Assembly: GCF_009601685.2 (NCBI RefSeq)
Contig: NZ_CP045701.2
Location: 4,712,001 to 4,776,000, forward strand
From: Pseudomonas brassicacearum
GTDB taxonomy: Bacteria; Pseudomonadota; Gammaproteobacteria; Pseudomonadales; Pseudomonadaceae
Direction of reading: 5' to 3'
Length of the DNA: 64,000 nt
The notes under the pieces are model-generated. The model was given only the letters and a program-made list of their open reading frames with translations. It had not been told where the DNA came from and did no database searches. Positions 54,901 through 63,249 of the stretch are shown here, piece by piece. Each line of letters starts with the position of its first letter. The first letter of the stretch is position 1. The translations under genes and the position numbers were made by a program.

Positions 54901-54916
54901 AGGGACCCACATGTAA
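51908..54916 (+). CDS. TccC-like RHS repeat protein (orphan Tc-toxin C component) with an unrecognised C-terminal domain
   Basis: A 1002-residue protein, the size of TccC toxins. Residues about 30-620 are RHS/YD-type sequence (for example LYDPRDGRLTSV, YNANGNIERQTAG, YDRVGNILSIRDA). The conserved core around 600-656 ends in TGLYYYGQRYYAPWLERW, DPAGTADGLNLFAMVRGNP and FVDFQG. Asp630 and Asp653 correspond to the pair that makes the autoprotease site in TcC proteins. Residues 657-1002 are the variable toxin part, with a long Gly/Ala-rich hydrophobic stretch (about 665-860) and a polar tail. No TcA or TcB gene is nearby. GGGG lies upstream of the ATG at 51908. Confidence 0.9.
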   Translation: MHAKTPAVSVKDSRGLGIASVSYFRNNPMAKPEGRIHRQRYDVAGRPTLSYDPRLFKLLETEPDARPNLRTVFSLTGAALVTDGVDAGTRLALFGVAGQHVIGWDSLHTQVQTEYDALLRPVRTIEQAQGSLARNNAFYTYGDNTPVSASRNQCSRLIRHDDEAGTVLFESYALTSGVISQTRHFLQDLNEPDWPADEANRDLLNETGNGATSRVTYNAVGTAILQEDAQNNAQYSDLDIAGQLRQVRLKLAGQTHETSLLNDIRYNANGNIERQTAGNGVVSEALYDPRDGRLTSVKAGLPGQPPLQYLAYGYDRVGNILSIRDATLGTRFFRNQKIEPVQSYVYDSLYQLIEVNGWQRVGNQNGPQEPVFVSPADPGQLENYRQVYSYDEGGNLTLLVHTAASHSWTQRTAISKYSNRGLAQKADGSLPGEDEIGAGFDANGNKRQLLAGQDLTWSPSNRLRQVDQVMRENAANDSEVYVYDGAGQRKRKVRLTYSATYTRAHEVRYLPSLEIRTTPEEKVQVILAQAGRCAVQVLHWESQSTRADQYRYNLTNHLGSSTLELDGQANLISEEMYYPYGGTSWWAGPDKVQASYKTRRYCGQERDATGLYYYGQRYYAPWLERWISADPAGTADGLNLFAMVRGNPVRFVDFQGLLGFDTLTATAGMTVAREFSSALLASFLQYGVTAGATALLGPAQMVVTVLGATSGGITGGLQGWGAMRAANSADEASGWAPIIKQVGGAALGAALGAAPSLAGAFMPGNPAAAGQIGGLFGSMLREVTFQNFGQYGPSNPFPGRMDVATASASTLATSIAGGSAAAAGAVGFGSDEIGKLLQSTFANSIGMGVGLGGTSTVRGLRGAPIKPPGTGEINQSAAVIGSTSRHFFGSLAQAANMAIAQIPGYSELGPVVQTTVRRAVTQAVLDQRLTFLTVARPGLTDLLSPTNPTAPSRDIEMGDAGTESFEMADISRPSDFFYYESELQVGHRGVYRSRLNMPGTHM

Positions 54917-54935
54917 ACGCCTGCATCCAATGCGA

Positions 54936-55379
54936 TCAACGCGCCGGCGGCTGCTCACCCAACGGTACAACCGCCATGGTCAGGCGCGACACGCAGTTGA
55001 CCTTGCCGTCATCGTTGACCAGGCGGATATCCCACACCTGGGTAGTTCGGCCCAGGTGAACCGAGCGGGCCGTGGCCGTGACTCGCCCATTGCGCACGCC
55101 ACGCAGGTGGTTGGCGTTGATCTCCAGGCCCACGCAATAGAACTTGCTGGTGTCGACACAGAGATAGGCGGCCATGGACCCGACCGTTTCGGCCAGTACC
55201 ACCGAAGCACCGCCATGCAGCAAGCCGAACGGCTGGTGGGTGCGGTGATCGACGACCATGCTGGCGGTGAGGGATTCATCGTCGAAAGACTCGAAACGGA
55301 TGTCCAGCACTTCGCTGATGGTGTTTTTACCGGCGGCGTTCAGTTGGTCGATATTCGGAGTGGTGCGCCACAGACTCAT
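54936..55379 (-). CDS. Hotdog-fold thioesterase (PaaI/YdiI-like)
   Basis: A 147-residue acyl-CoA thioesterase of the hotdog superfamily. The motif HQPFGLLHGGASVVLAETVGS carries the catalytic Glu/Gln region (Gly-Leu-Leu-His-Gly-Gly), as in YdiI and MenI. The start MSLWRTTPNID at 55379 matches those proteins; an upstream in-frame extension does not. The substrate is probably a 1,4-dihydroxynaphthoyl- or phenylacetyl-type CoA but cannot be decided. It is the next gene after the RHS protein but on the opposite strand, and is convergent with it over 19 bases. Confidence 0.92.
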   Translation of the reverse strand: MSLWRTTPNIDQLNAAGKNTISEVLDIRFESFDDESLTASMVVDHRTHQPFGLLHGGASVVLAETVGSMAAYLCVDTSKFYCVGLEINANHLRGVRNGRVTATARSVHLGRTTQVWDIRLVNDDGKVNCVSRLTMAVVPLGEQPPAR

Positions 55380-55423
55380 CGTTGTCCTTCCTTTTTGTTT
55401 TTTATCGCATTCAATCCTGCACA

Positions 55424-55452
55424 GCACTGTGGGAGCAAGGCTTGCCCGCGAT
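55424..55452. repeat. Single REP-like element
   Basis: CACTGTGGGAGCAAGGCTTGCCCGCGATG is a degenerate REP copy between sixA and the thioesterase gene. It may lie in their shared transcript, because both genes run the same way. Confidence 0.7.
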
Positions 55453-55476
55453 GCAGACGCTGGGGTGGATCAGGTA

Positions 55477-55920
55477 TTACAGACGCTTGAGCTTCATCGC
55501 CCCGGCCAGCGGCATGTCGCCTTCCAGCTCGGCCAGGCCGGCAGTCTGCACTTGCTCGGGTTGTTGCAGGTGGCCGTGTTGCAGAAAGCCCAGCAGGCTG
55601 CCCACCAACGGGTTATGACTGACCAGCAGCACATTGTCCTGGTCCTCCAGATGCTTCAGGACCTCGGCCGGCCGGGTCTGCGGCGTGAGCCAATCGACCG
55701 TGATCAGTTCAGGTTCGAAACCCAGTGCTTCGCGCACCAGTTGCGCGGTCTGCTGGGCACGCACGTAAGGGCTGGCGTAGATGACCCGCAATGGCTCGCC
55801 CATCAACCGGCCTGCGCTGAGCAACACCTCCTCGCGCCCATGGACCGTCAAGACCCGTTCCGGATCGGGACGAACACCATGGGGCTCGGCCTCTCCATGA
55901 CGCAATACCCACAATTTCAT
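55477..55920 (-). CDS. sixA: Phosphohistidine phosphatase SixA
   Basis: A 147-residue histidine phosphatase. The catalytic RHGE motif (LRHGEAEPHG) is at residue 7 on, with a second His in LLVSHNPLVGSLL near residue 105. E. coli SixA removes phosphate from phosphohistidine of the nitrogen phosphotransferase system or ArcB. The start overlaps the stop of the DUF4389 gene by four bases (ATGA). The gene is the third of the gpsA-DUF4389-sixA cluster. Confidence 0.93.
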   Translation of the reverse strand: MKLWVLRHGEAEPHGVRPDPERVLTVHGREEVLLSAGRLMGEPLRVIYASPYVRAQQTAQLVREALGFEPELITVDWLTPQTRPAEVLKHLEDQDNVLLVSHNPLVGSLLGFLQHGHLQQPEQVQTAGLAELEGDMPLAGAMKLKRL

Positions 55921-56264
55921 AGCTTCGGCTCCTCGTCCCGGGCCGGATGCGGAGCTGGCGCCACGGTGTGAGGCGCTTCACCTTCAGGCGTACGCGGGGT
56001 CGGCCAGTCAGCGAACGGCCAGGGTTTCTGATCGCTGTGAAAGGTACCGAAACGGCCAATCTGGGCCAGGAACTGGCTCAGGCTGTCGCCGAAATTCATC
56101 AGGCTGGCACTGGGTGCACCGTAGATCAGCCGATAGATCAACTGCACCAGCACCACGGCGCCGAGGATGAATTGCGCCACCTGCCAGACCAGCAGGTAAA
56201 TCACCATCCACAGCACACGCAGCAGAATGGATTCGTATTGGGGTTGCCCTTGCGGATCGTTCAT
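55917..56264 (-). CDS. DUF4389 membrane protein
   Basis: A 115-residue protein with a hydrophobic pair in the first 50 residues (LLRVLWMVIYLLVWQVAQFILGAVVLVQLIYRLIYG) and a short Pro-rich cytoplasmic tail. This matches DUF4389, a small inner-membrane family of unknown function commonly located next to gpsA in Pseudomonas. The ATG at 56264 is the only sensible start, and the stop overlaps sixA by ATGA. It lies 30 bases after the gpsA stop. Confidence 0.88.
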   Translation of the reverse strand: MNDPQGQPQYESILLRVLWMVIYLLVWQVAQFILGAVVLVQLIYRLIYGAPSASLMNFGDSLSQFLAQIGRFGTFHSDQKPWPFADWPTPRTPEGEAPHTVAPAPHPARDEEPKL

Positions 56265-56294
56265 GGCTCGCTCCTGCTTGCGGTCAATAAAGGT

Positions 56295-57320
56295 TCAATT
56301 AAAACCGCTGGTGGAAATGAAATCGACGTCGGTCTTCGGTTCGCCACGCATCAACAGCTCGATCACCTGTTCAAGCGTGCGCCCTTCGAACAGAATCGCG
56401 TGCAGCCCGGCGACCAGCGGCATGTACACCCCCGCCTCCTGGGACTTGGCCTTGAGCACCTTGAGGGTATTGACCCCTTCGGCCACTTCACCCAGGCGCG
56501 ACACGGCCTCGTCGAGGCTCAAGCCCTGGCCGAGGGCGAAACCGACCTGGTAGTTGCGGCTCTTGGGCGAGGAACAGGTGACGATCAGGTCGCCCACGCC
56601 GGCCAATCCCAGGAAGGTCATCGGATTAGCGCCCTGGCTGACCGCAAAGCGGGTCATTTCCGCCAGCGCGCGGGTGATCAGCATGCTCTTGGTGTTCTCA
56701 CCCATGCCCAGCGCCACCGCCATGCCGGCGATGATGGCATAGACGTTCTTCAACGCCCCGCCCAGCTCCACACCGAAACGATCGGCACTGGCGTAGACCC
56801 GAAAGGTGCGGCCATGCAATGCCGCCTGGACCCGTTGGCACAGCTCCTCATCCTCACTGGCGACCACCGTGGCGGTCAGCGCGTGCTCGGCGATCTCGCG
56901 CGCCAGGTTCGGCCCGGAGATCACACCGATCCGGGCCTTGGGCGCGATTTCTTCGAGAATCTCGCTCATCAGCTTGAAGGTCTGGGCTTCGATGCCCTTG
57001 GTCAGGCTCACCAACAGCTTGCCGCTCAAGCGTTCTGCGTAGGGCGCCAGCACCGAACGCAAGGCGCTGGACGGCAAGGCGACGAAGAACAGGTCGCTGC
57101 CCTCCAGGGTTGCCTGCAAGTCAGTTACCGGTTCCACTTCCGGGCGAATCTTGATGCCCTTGAGGTAACGCGGGTTCTCGCGGTTGACCCGGATGGCCTC
57201 GGCCTGCTCCGGGTCACGCATCCACAGGCGCACCGGGTGACCATTCTCGGCCAGCAGGTTAGCCACGGCGGTGCCGAAACTCCCGCCCCCCAGGACCGCA
57301 ATCGGGCGCTGTTCAGTCAT
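56295..57320 (-). CDS. gpsA: Glycerol-3-phosphate dehydrogenase [NAD(P)+] GpsA
   Basis: A 341-residue cytoplasmic enzyme that makes sn-glycerol 3-phosphate for phospholipids. The Rossmann motif [13 protein letters not shown] is near residue 12, and the catalytic Lys is in LVSLTKGIE and [11 protein letters not shown] second motif [14 protein letters not shown] lies near residue 230. The start [13 protein letters not shown] at 57320 is chosen; 37 codons of open frame upstream do not belong. It heads the operon gpsA-DUF4389-sixA. Confidence 0.96.
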   Translation of the reverse strand: MTEQRPIAVLGGGSFGTAVANLLAENGHPVRLWMRDPEQAEAIRVNRENPRYLKGIKIRPEVEPVTDLQATLEGSDLFFVALPSSALRSVLAPYAERLSGKLLVSLTKGIEAQTFKLMSEILEEIAPKARIGVISGPNLAREIAEHALTATVVASEDEELCQRVQAALHGRTFRVYASADRFGVELGGALKNVYAIIAGMAVALGMGENTKSMLITRALAEMTRFAVSQGANPMTFLGLAGVGDLIVTCSSPKSRNYQVGFALGQGLSLDEAVSRLGEVAEGVNTLKVLKAKSQEAGVYMPLVAGLHAILFEGRTLEQVIELLMRGEPKTDVDFISTSGFN

Positions 57321-57519
57321 ATGCAATCCGTTCATCCATACCAAGTGGCAATGCGGGGCATTATACGGAGCGGCCAGAGCGCGACCAGCCCCGGCAACAA
57401 TTACCACCAGCTGTAGGAAGCTGACCATCAATTCCTAGGAAAATGCTGTCAACGCGAATGGAAAAGTCGTTCAGCTCGGTTAACATGCCCGCCATCCACT
57501 CATTCTCAAAGGCTGTGCC

Positions 57520-59643
57520 GTGTTCGTTGGCCCTTCCCGTCCAGGTTCGTCCCTGCTATTGGCACTGATCATCAGCCCGCCAGTGCTGGGCGACGACTTG
57601 TTCGTGGACAGCCAGTCCATGCCCCAGGTGCTGACGGCCACGCGCCTCAAGCAATCACCTGCGGCAGTGCCTGGCAGCATGACCGTGCTCGACAGCGAGT
57701 TGATCAAGGCCAGCGGCGCCCGCGATATCAGCGAACTGCTGCGCCTGGTGCCGGGCATGATGGTCGGCAACATCAGCGGTAACCAGGCTGCCGTGAACTA
57801 CCATGGCACCAACGCCAGCGAAGCCCGTCGCATGCAAGTACTGATCGACGGCCGCTCGGTGTACCGCGCCGGCCTGGCCACGGTGGACTGGAGCGATATT
57901 CCGGTGGCCATGGAAGACATCGAGCGGATCGAAGTCTTTCGCGGCCCCAACACCGTCAGCTACGGCGCCAACGCGCTGATGGCGGTTGTCAACATCATCA
58001 CCCGTGCCCCGGCCGACAGCCACGGCACCCGGCTGAAAATCACCCGTGGCCAGCGCGGCATCAGCGACTGGTACGCCAGCCAGGGCAGCGGCTGGGACGG
58101 CGGCGACCTGCGGCTGTCGCTGTCCGGCCAGGAAGACGACGGCTTTGACAGCGACCGCAACGGCGCCGATTACCGCGACAGCCGCCGCCTGAACCGCTTC
58201 AACCTGTCCGTCAGCCAGACGTTGAACGAGCAGCAAAGTATCGACTGGCAATTGAATGCCAAGGACGGGACCAACCAGCGGCCCTATACCTACCGTCCCG
58301 TGTTTGCCGGGATTACCACCGCTGGCGACAATTCTGACGTCATCGCCAAGGACTACGCCGGCTCACTGCGCTGGAACCTGGACCTGGACCCCAACCACAG
58401 TCTTTATGTACAGGGCTCGATCCAGCACTGGGATCGCCAGCAGACCTGGCGCGCCTGCGACGCCGAGGTGTCCTTCAGCCCGCAATTGACCGACCTGTGG
58501 CAGCTCAATCCCAACTATGCCGAGCAGCTGGCACGCAATATCCCCAGCTACATCGGCAGCGGCGCGCCCGCCGGCACGCCACAGGAACAGGCGTTGGCCA
58601 ATCAGGTGCTCGACCAGTGGCGCAACGGCGCCTCGCAAACCCTGTGCGGCGATATCGACCAGAGCGCCCGGGAATCGCGCTACGACCTGGAGATCCAGGA
58701 CACCCTGAGCCTGTCCGACAGCCTGCGAATGGTCACCGGGGCCAACTATCGCTACGACCGGGCCGACTCGCAGACGTACTTCAACGGCACCCTGGACGAC
58801 ACCACCTGGCGCCTGTTCGGCCAGCTCGAATGGCGGGCCACCGAGCATTGGCTGTTGCAAGGCGGCGCGATGTTCGAAGACACCCGCCTGACCGGCAGCT
58901 CGCTGACCCCGCGGGTCGCGGTCAACTACCTGATCACCCCGCGCCATGGCCTGCGGGCGGTGTACTCCGAAGCCGTGCGCTCCCCGGACATGTTCGAGAA
59001 CAACGTCAACTGGAGCTATCAGGTCACCAATCTGCAACCCGCCGCCTTCGGCCAAAGCAGCGCCCGTTACTTCGTCCAGACCCGCGGCCCGGGCAACCTG
59101 GAACAAGAGCACATGCGCTCCCGGGAACTGGGCTACAACGGTTTTTTCATGGACCTGGGGCTGGCGGTCGACGTGAAACTGTTCCATGACGAAATCACCG
59201 GCATGATCAGCGAACCGTTGCGCAACAATCAGTACATCGCCAGCAACAGCAACGAATCGCAATTCTCCGGGGCCGAAACCCAGCTCGACTGGCGCATGAC
59301 CGGCGCCGACCGTCTGCGCCTGACCTATGCCTATGTCGACGCCAAGGCCAGCAATCCCCTCGACGAACAACTGACCGCCCGCCACAGCGGCTCGGCCGGC
59401 TGGCTAAGGGACTGGGGCCAGGGCTGGAACAGTTCGCTGTTCTACTACGCCGCCGACGCCCTCAATGGCTATCGCTACGAACGGCTAGACACTCGCCTTG
59501 CCCGGCGCATTCCCCTGGGCAAGGCCAGCCTGGAGCTGGCAGCGGTCCTGCAACAGCGCCTGGACAACCAGCCCACTACCTTTATCGACAACCACTACGA
59601 CTCCCGCCATGTCGTGTACTTCAGCGCGGAGTTGTCTTTCTAG
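57520..59643 (+). CDS. TonB-dependent receptor
   Basis: A 707-residue outer-membrane receptor. A signal peptide (MFVGPSRPGSSLLLALIISPPVLG) is followed by a plug domain (residues about 40-150), with QVLTATRLKQSP as TonB-box-like start, then LLRLVPGM, LIDGRSVYRAG, DIERIEVFRGPNTVSYG and NIITR. The rest is a 22-strand beta barrel ending FSAELSF with terminal Phe. The start is a GTG at 57520 with AAAGG upstream. The next two genes abut or overlap it, so ligand uptake and sensing may be one function. The ligand is unknown. Confidence 0.92.
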   Translation: MFVGPSRPGSSLLLALIISPPVLGDDLFVDSQSMPQVLTATRLKQSPAAVPGSMTVLDSELIKASGARDISELLRLVPGMMVGNISGNQAAVNYHGTNASEARRMQVLIDGRSVYRAGLATVDWSDIPVAMEDIERIEVFRGPNTVSYGANALMAVVNIITRAPADSHGTRLKITRGQRGISDWYASQGSGWDGGDLRLSLSGQEDDGFDSDRNGADYRDSRRLNRFNLSVSQTLNEQQSIDWQLNAKDGTNQRPYTYRPVFAGITTAGDNSDVIAKDYAGSLRWNLDLDPNHSLYVQGSIQHWDRQQTWRACDAEVSFSPQLTDLWQLNPNYAEQLARNIPSYIGSGAPAGTPQEQALANQVLDQWRNGASQTLCGDIDQSARESRYDLEIQDTLSLSDSLRMVTGANYRYDRADSQTYFNGTLDDTTWRLFGQLEWRATEHWLLQGGAMFEDTRLTGSSLTPRVAVNYLITPRHGLRAVYSEAVRSPDMFENNVNWSYQVTNLQPAAFGQSSARYFVQTRGPGNLEQEHMRSRELGYNGFFMDLGLAVDVKLFHDEITGMISEPLRNNQYIASNSNESQFSGAETQLDWRMTGADRLRLTYAYVDAKASNPLDEQLTARHSGSAGWLRDWGQGWNSSLFYYAADALNGYRYERLDTRLARRIPLGKASLELAAVLQQRLDNQPTTFIDNHYDSRHVVYFSAELSF

Positions 59644-60576
59644 ATGTTCCGACGCCCACCCCGCAAGACGCCATTTCATGGCCGCCTGACGCTATCCCTA
59701 TGCCTGGTGTTTGCCGGTTGGCTGGCGACCTTCGAGGCCCGAGCCGCCGAGATCCTGCTGACCGGCGCCAAGGACAGCCCCGGCGTGCAGTCTTTCACCC
59801 AGGCCCTGAAAAACCTGCGCCCCGAAGACAGCGTGCGGTTTACGCCGCTGGCCAACCTGCCGGCGCCGGACAAGTTGCCAGGCAATGTCCGCCTGGTCCT
59901 GCTTGACCTGCCCAGCCTCGAGTGGCGCCTGCAAGACGCCCGCGGTCCGGCCACCCTGGTGCTGCGCATCAGCCGCCAGCAAGCCCGCGATCGCCTGGGC
60001 GAGACAACGCCTGCGCACTTGAGCCTGCTGTGGAGCGATCCACCGATGGCGCGGCAATTGCGGCTGATCCGCGCCATCCTGCCGCAAGTGCGACGGGTCG
60101 GCGTGCTTTACGACATCCACAGTGAATTCCTGCTCAAGGACATTCAACAGGCCGCGGCGCCGCTGGGCCTGACCATTGTCAGCGAACGCTGGGACGACAC
60201 CAACGACAGCCGCCCCCTGCGAAACCTGTTGGGCCACAGCGACGTGCTGCTGGGTATCGATGACCCCGACTTGTACAACCCCAAGACCGTGAAGAACCTG
60301 TTGCTCAGCAGCTACGCCCGGCAACGCGCCCTGATCGGGCCCAGCGCCGCGTTCGTCAAGGCCGGCAGCCTGGCCAGCACCTATAGCGACCAACAAGACT
60401 GGCTGGCGATTCTCGACGAGTTGCTCGATCGCCCCGCCACGACCTGGCCGCGCACGCTGTATCCAGACCGTTTCAAGGTCCTGGGCAACCGGCAGGTCTC
60501 CCGCTCACTGGGGATCGAACCGATTGACGCCGAATCCGTCGCGGCAACGCTGGCCGAAGGAGAACACCGCCCATGA
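59644..60576 (+). CDS. Periplasmic binding-protein-like protein (ABC substrate-binding, TrpX/YtrF type)
   Basis: A 310-residue exported protein: basic N-terminus, hydrophobic LTLSLCLVFAGWLATFEARAA with a likely cleavage after ARA. The fold of the ABC_sub_bind family is suggested by VRRVGVLYDIHSEFLLKDIQ and VLLGIDDPDLYNPKTVKNLLLSSYARQRALIG. No permease or ATPase gene is close by. It starts at the base after the receptor stop and overlaps the histidine kinase start (ATGA), so it may feed a ligand signal to that kinase. Confidence 0.83.
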   Translation: MFRRPPRKTPFHGRLTLSLCLVFAGWLATFEARAAEILLTGAKDSPGVQSFTQALKNLRPEDSVRFTPLANLPAPDKLPGNVRLVLLDLPSLEWRLQDARGPATLVLRISRQQARDRLGETTPAHLSLLWSDPPMARQLRLIRAILPQVRRVGVLYDIHSEFLLKDIQQAAAPLGLTIVSERWDDTNDSRPLRNLLGHSDVLLGIDDPDLYNPKTVKNLLLSSYARQRALIGPSAAFVKAGSLASTYSDQQDWLAILDELLDRPATTWPRTLYPDRFKVLGNRQVSRSLGIEPIDAESVAATLAEGEHRP

Positions 60577-62474
60577 CCTTGCGTCGCCGTTGGGACATCA
60601 ATACCCGAACCCAGCTCATCGCCCTCGGCCCGGCATTGTTGCTGACCGTGCTGCTGATCAGTTTCTTTACCTTCGTGCGGATCCAGGACTTGCGCCAGGA
60701 ACTCAATCACACCGGGCAACTGATCGCCAACCAACTGGCCCCCGCCACGGAATACGGGGTGATTTCCGGCAACAACGAAGTGCTGGAAAGCCTGCTCACC
60801 GCGACCCTGGCGACCCCACACGTGCGTTTTCTGGAGGTCCAGGACAGCACCGACAAGGTCCTGGTGTACGTCGAGCAACCCGAGCAAACCCGCAGCCGTG
60901 CCCAGCAGGTCGAAGTCTTCCAGGCCCCGGTGCGCCTGCAGCGCATCGCCCTGAACAATGATTTCCTGCAGGGCAACAGCACCTCCGTGGAGGCGGCCAG
61001 CGAAGATTACCTGGGCCGCGTGATCGTCGGCATGTCCAGTGACGCCTTCAGTCAGCGACAACAGGAGATTCTGTTCAAGGCCGCGATCCTGGCGCTGTTC
61101 GCCCTGCTGTTCACCTTTCTGGTGGCACGCCGGCTGGCGACCAACCTGTCCCGGCCGATCCGCGACATCGGCAACGCGGTCAAGGCCATTCAGCAAGGCG
61201 ACTACAGCACCCCGCTGCCCATCGTCGATGACGCCGAACTGGGGGCGTTGTCGCGGCACATCAACAACCTGGCCGATGGCTTGGGACAAGCCAGCCGCGA
61301 ACAGCACCAGGCCATGGCGCAGTTGATCAAGACCCGCGAAGAAGCGGAAAAAGCCAACAGCGCCAAGTCCGAGTTCCTGGCAATGATGAGTCATGAACTG
61401 CGCACGCCCATGAACGGCGTACTGGGCATGCTGCAGTTGCTGGAAACCACCCGCATGACCGACGAGCAGCACGAGTACACGGCGCTGGCGTCGGAATCCA
61501 CCGAACACCTGCTCAAGGTGATCAACGACATACTCGACTTCTCGCGCATCGAACGCTCGGCCCTGGAGCTGGAGCACATCCCGTTCAATCTGGCAGAACT
61601 GGTGGGCAGTTGCGCGCAATCGTTCCAACACAGCGCCGCACAACGCAAGCTGGGCCTGGACCTGCTGCTCCCGGACGACATGCAGGCCTTGCAGGTCCAG
61701 GGCGATCCGACGCGGATACGACAGATCCTGGTGAACCTGATCGGCAATGCACTGAAATTCACCGAGCAAGGCCGTGTCACCGTGCAATGCCAGTGGCAAG
61801 CCCTGGACCATGAACTGCTGTGGTTCACCTGCACGGTGCGCGACAGTGGCATCGGAATCCCGGCCGAGAGCCTGGAGCGCATGTTCGACGCCTTCCAGCA
61901 GGCCGACAATTCGATCTCCCGGCGCTACGGCGGTACCGGCCTGGGCCTGCCGATCGCCCGTACCCTGGCCGAGCGCATGGGCGGGACGCTGCGGGCCCAG
62001 AGCGAAGAAGGCCACGGCTCGGTATTCACCCTCGAGATCCCGCTGGCCCTGTCGCGCCAGACCCCACCCACCCTGGCGCCGCGGCTGCCCGTGGGCAACG
62101 GCGATGGCGAGGGCCGCAACGTATTGCTGGTGGAAGACAATCCGGTCAACCAGACGGTGGTCGAAGCCATGCTGCGCAGCCTGGGCTTCACCGTCAGCAT
62201 CGCCACCGATGGCGCCCAGGCTGTACGCAGCGCCGAGAGCCTGATTTTCGAAGCGATCCTCATGGATTGCCGATTGCCCATCATCGATGGCTACGAAGCC
62301 ACGCGGCAGATCCGTCAGTTGCCGGGTTGCGGCGAGGTGCCGATCATCGCCCTGACGGCCAACGCCTTGCAGGGCGACCGCGAAGCCTGCCTCGCGGCGG
62401 GCATGAACGATTACCTGGCCAAGCCGTTCAAAAGGAACGACCTGCAGCAGATTCTGCAACGCTGGGTGAACTAG
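60573..62474 (+). CDS. Hybrid histidine kinase (PA1611-like by location)
   Basis: A 633-residue kinase. Helices lie at residues about 12-35 and 168-186, flanking a periplasmic region of about 130 residues. HAMP follows (NLSRPIRDIGNAVKAIQQGD), then HisKA with His274 in MMSHELRTPMNG, HATPase (GTGLGLPIA) and a C-terminal receiver with VEDNPVNQ and phospho-acceptor Asp565 in LMDCRLP. No own HPt domain is present. Its place before fabA matches P. aeruginosa PA1611, which works with RetS and HptB; that equivalence is from gene order. The start ATG overlaps the binding-protein stop. Confidence 0.9.
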   Translation: MTLRRRWDINTRTQLIALGPALLLTVLLISFFTFVRIQDLRQELNHTGQLIANQLAPATEYGVISGNNEVLESLLTATLATPHVRFLEVQDSTDKVLVYVEQPEQTRSRAQQVEVFQAPVRLQRIALNNDFLQGNSTSVEAASEDYLGRVIVGMSSDAFSQRQQEILFKAAILALFALLFTFLVARRLATNLSRPIRDIGNAVKAIQQGDYSTPLPIVDDAELGALSRHINNLADGLGQASREQHQAMAQLIKTREEAEKANSAKSEFLAMMSHELRTPMNGVLGMLQLLETTRMTDEQHEYTALASESTEHLLKVINDILDFSRIERSALELEHIPFNLAELVGSCAQSFQHSAAQRKLGLDLLLPDDMQALQVQGDPTRIRQILVNLIGNALKFTEQGRVTVQCQWQALDHELLWFTCTVRDSGIGIPAESLERMFDAFQQADNSISRRYGGTGLGLPIARTLAERMGGTLRAQSEEGHGSVFTLEIPLALSRQTPPTLAPRLPVGNGDGEGRNVLLVEDNPVNQTVVEAMLRSLGFTVSIATDGAQAVRSAESLIFEAILMDCRLPIIDGYEATRQIRQLPGCGEVPIIALTANALQGDREACLAAGMNDYLAKPFKRNDLQQILQRWVN

Positions 62475-62574
62475 AACAGGTCACTGGACCATCTGTGACT
62501 GGCGTGAAAGGCGAAAGTGCGGCAGTCTTAGGCACCCGAACAAGCCTCGATTGGGGCTTGAATAAAAATTTCAG

Positions 62575-62588
62575 TGCACAGGTGTACA
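62575..62588 (+). promoter_or_regulatory. Imperfect dyad upstream of fabA
   Basis: TGCACAGGTGTACA is an imperfect inverted repeat (10 of 14 positions symmetric) in the 248-base gap before fabA. Unsaturated fatty acid genes in Pseudomonas are controlled by repressors such as DesT that bind dyads; I cannot verify that this is such a site. Confidence 0.3.
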
Positions 62589-62722
62589 TTCATTTCCCGT
62601 GTGCTGTGACTTTCACTACAACGCAATAGTCTATGAGTAGGCTGTCGATTCGAGGCATGAACGCTTCGGTCGGCCGGGAAGATTTGCCCCACCCTGCCGC
62701 ATGGGACTATTGAGGAGCTCGC

Positions 62723-63238
62723 ATGACCAAACAAAACGCCTTTACCCGGGAAGATCTGCTGCGCTGCAGTCGCGGTGAGCTGTTCGGCCCAGGTAACGCG
62801 CAACTGCCCGCCCCGAACATGCTGATGGTGGATCGCATCACCCATATCAGCGAAGAGGGTGGCAAGTACGGCAAAGGTGAATTGGTCGCCGAGCTGGATA
62901 TCACTCCGGACCTGTGGTTCTTCGCCTGCCATTTCGAAGGTGATCCGGTGATGCCGGGCTGCCTGGGCCTGGACGCCATGTGGCAACTGGTCGGTTTCTT
63001 CCTCGGCTGGCAAGGCCTGCCGGGTCGCGGTCGCGCCCTGGGTTCGGGCGAAGTGAAGTTCTTTGGTCAGGTCCTCCCGACCGCCAAGAAAATCACCTAT
63101 AACATTCATATCAAACGCGTCCTCAAGGGCAAGCTGAACATGGCCATTGCCGATGGTTCGGTTGCCGTTGATGGTCGCGAGATCTACACCGCCGAAGGCC
63201 TCCGGGTCGGCGTTTTCACCTCCACTGACAACTTCTAA
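62723..63238 (+). CDS. fabA: 3-hydroxydecanoyl-[ACP] dehydratase/isomerase FabA
   Basis: A 171-residue enzyme that dehydrates 3-hydroxydecanoyl-ACP and isomerises trans-2 to cis-3-decenoyl-ACP, the entry into unsaturated fatty acids. Active-site His70 in [15 protein letters not shown] and Asp84 in LGLDAMWQ are both present. The length equals that of E. coli FabA. GAGGAG precedes the ATG. The next gene is fabB, 11 bases after the stop, so the two make the classical pair. Confidence 0.97.
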   Translation: MTKQNAFTREDLLRCSRGELFGPGNAQLPAPNMLMVDRITHISEEGGKYGKGELVAELDITPDLWFFACHFEGDPVMPGCLGLDAMWQLVGFFLGWQGLPGRGRALGSGEVKFFGQVLPTAKKITYNIHIKRVLKGKLNMAIADGSVAVDGREIYTAEGLRVGVFTSTDNF

Positions 63239-63249
63239 GGGTTATCCGC

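Noticed and set aside
60381..62459. A 692-codon open frame on the minus strand opposite the hybrid kinase
   Set aside because: Shadow of the kinase; no start or ribosome site and no family resemblance.
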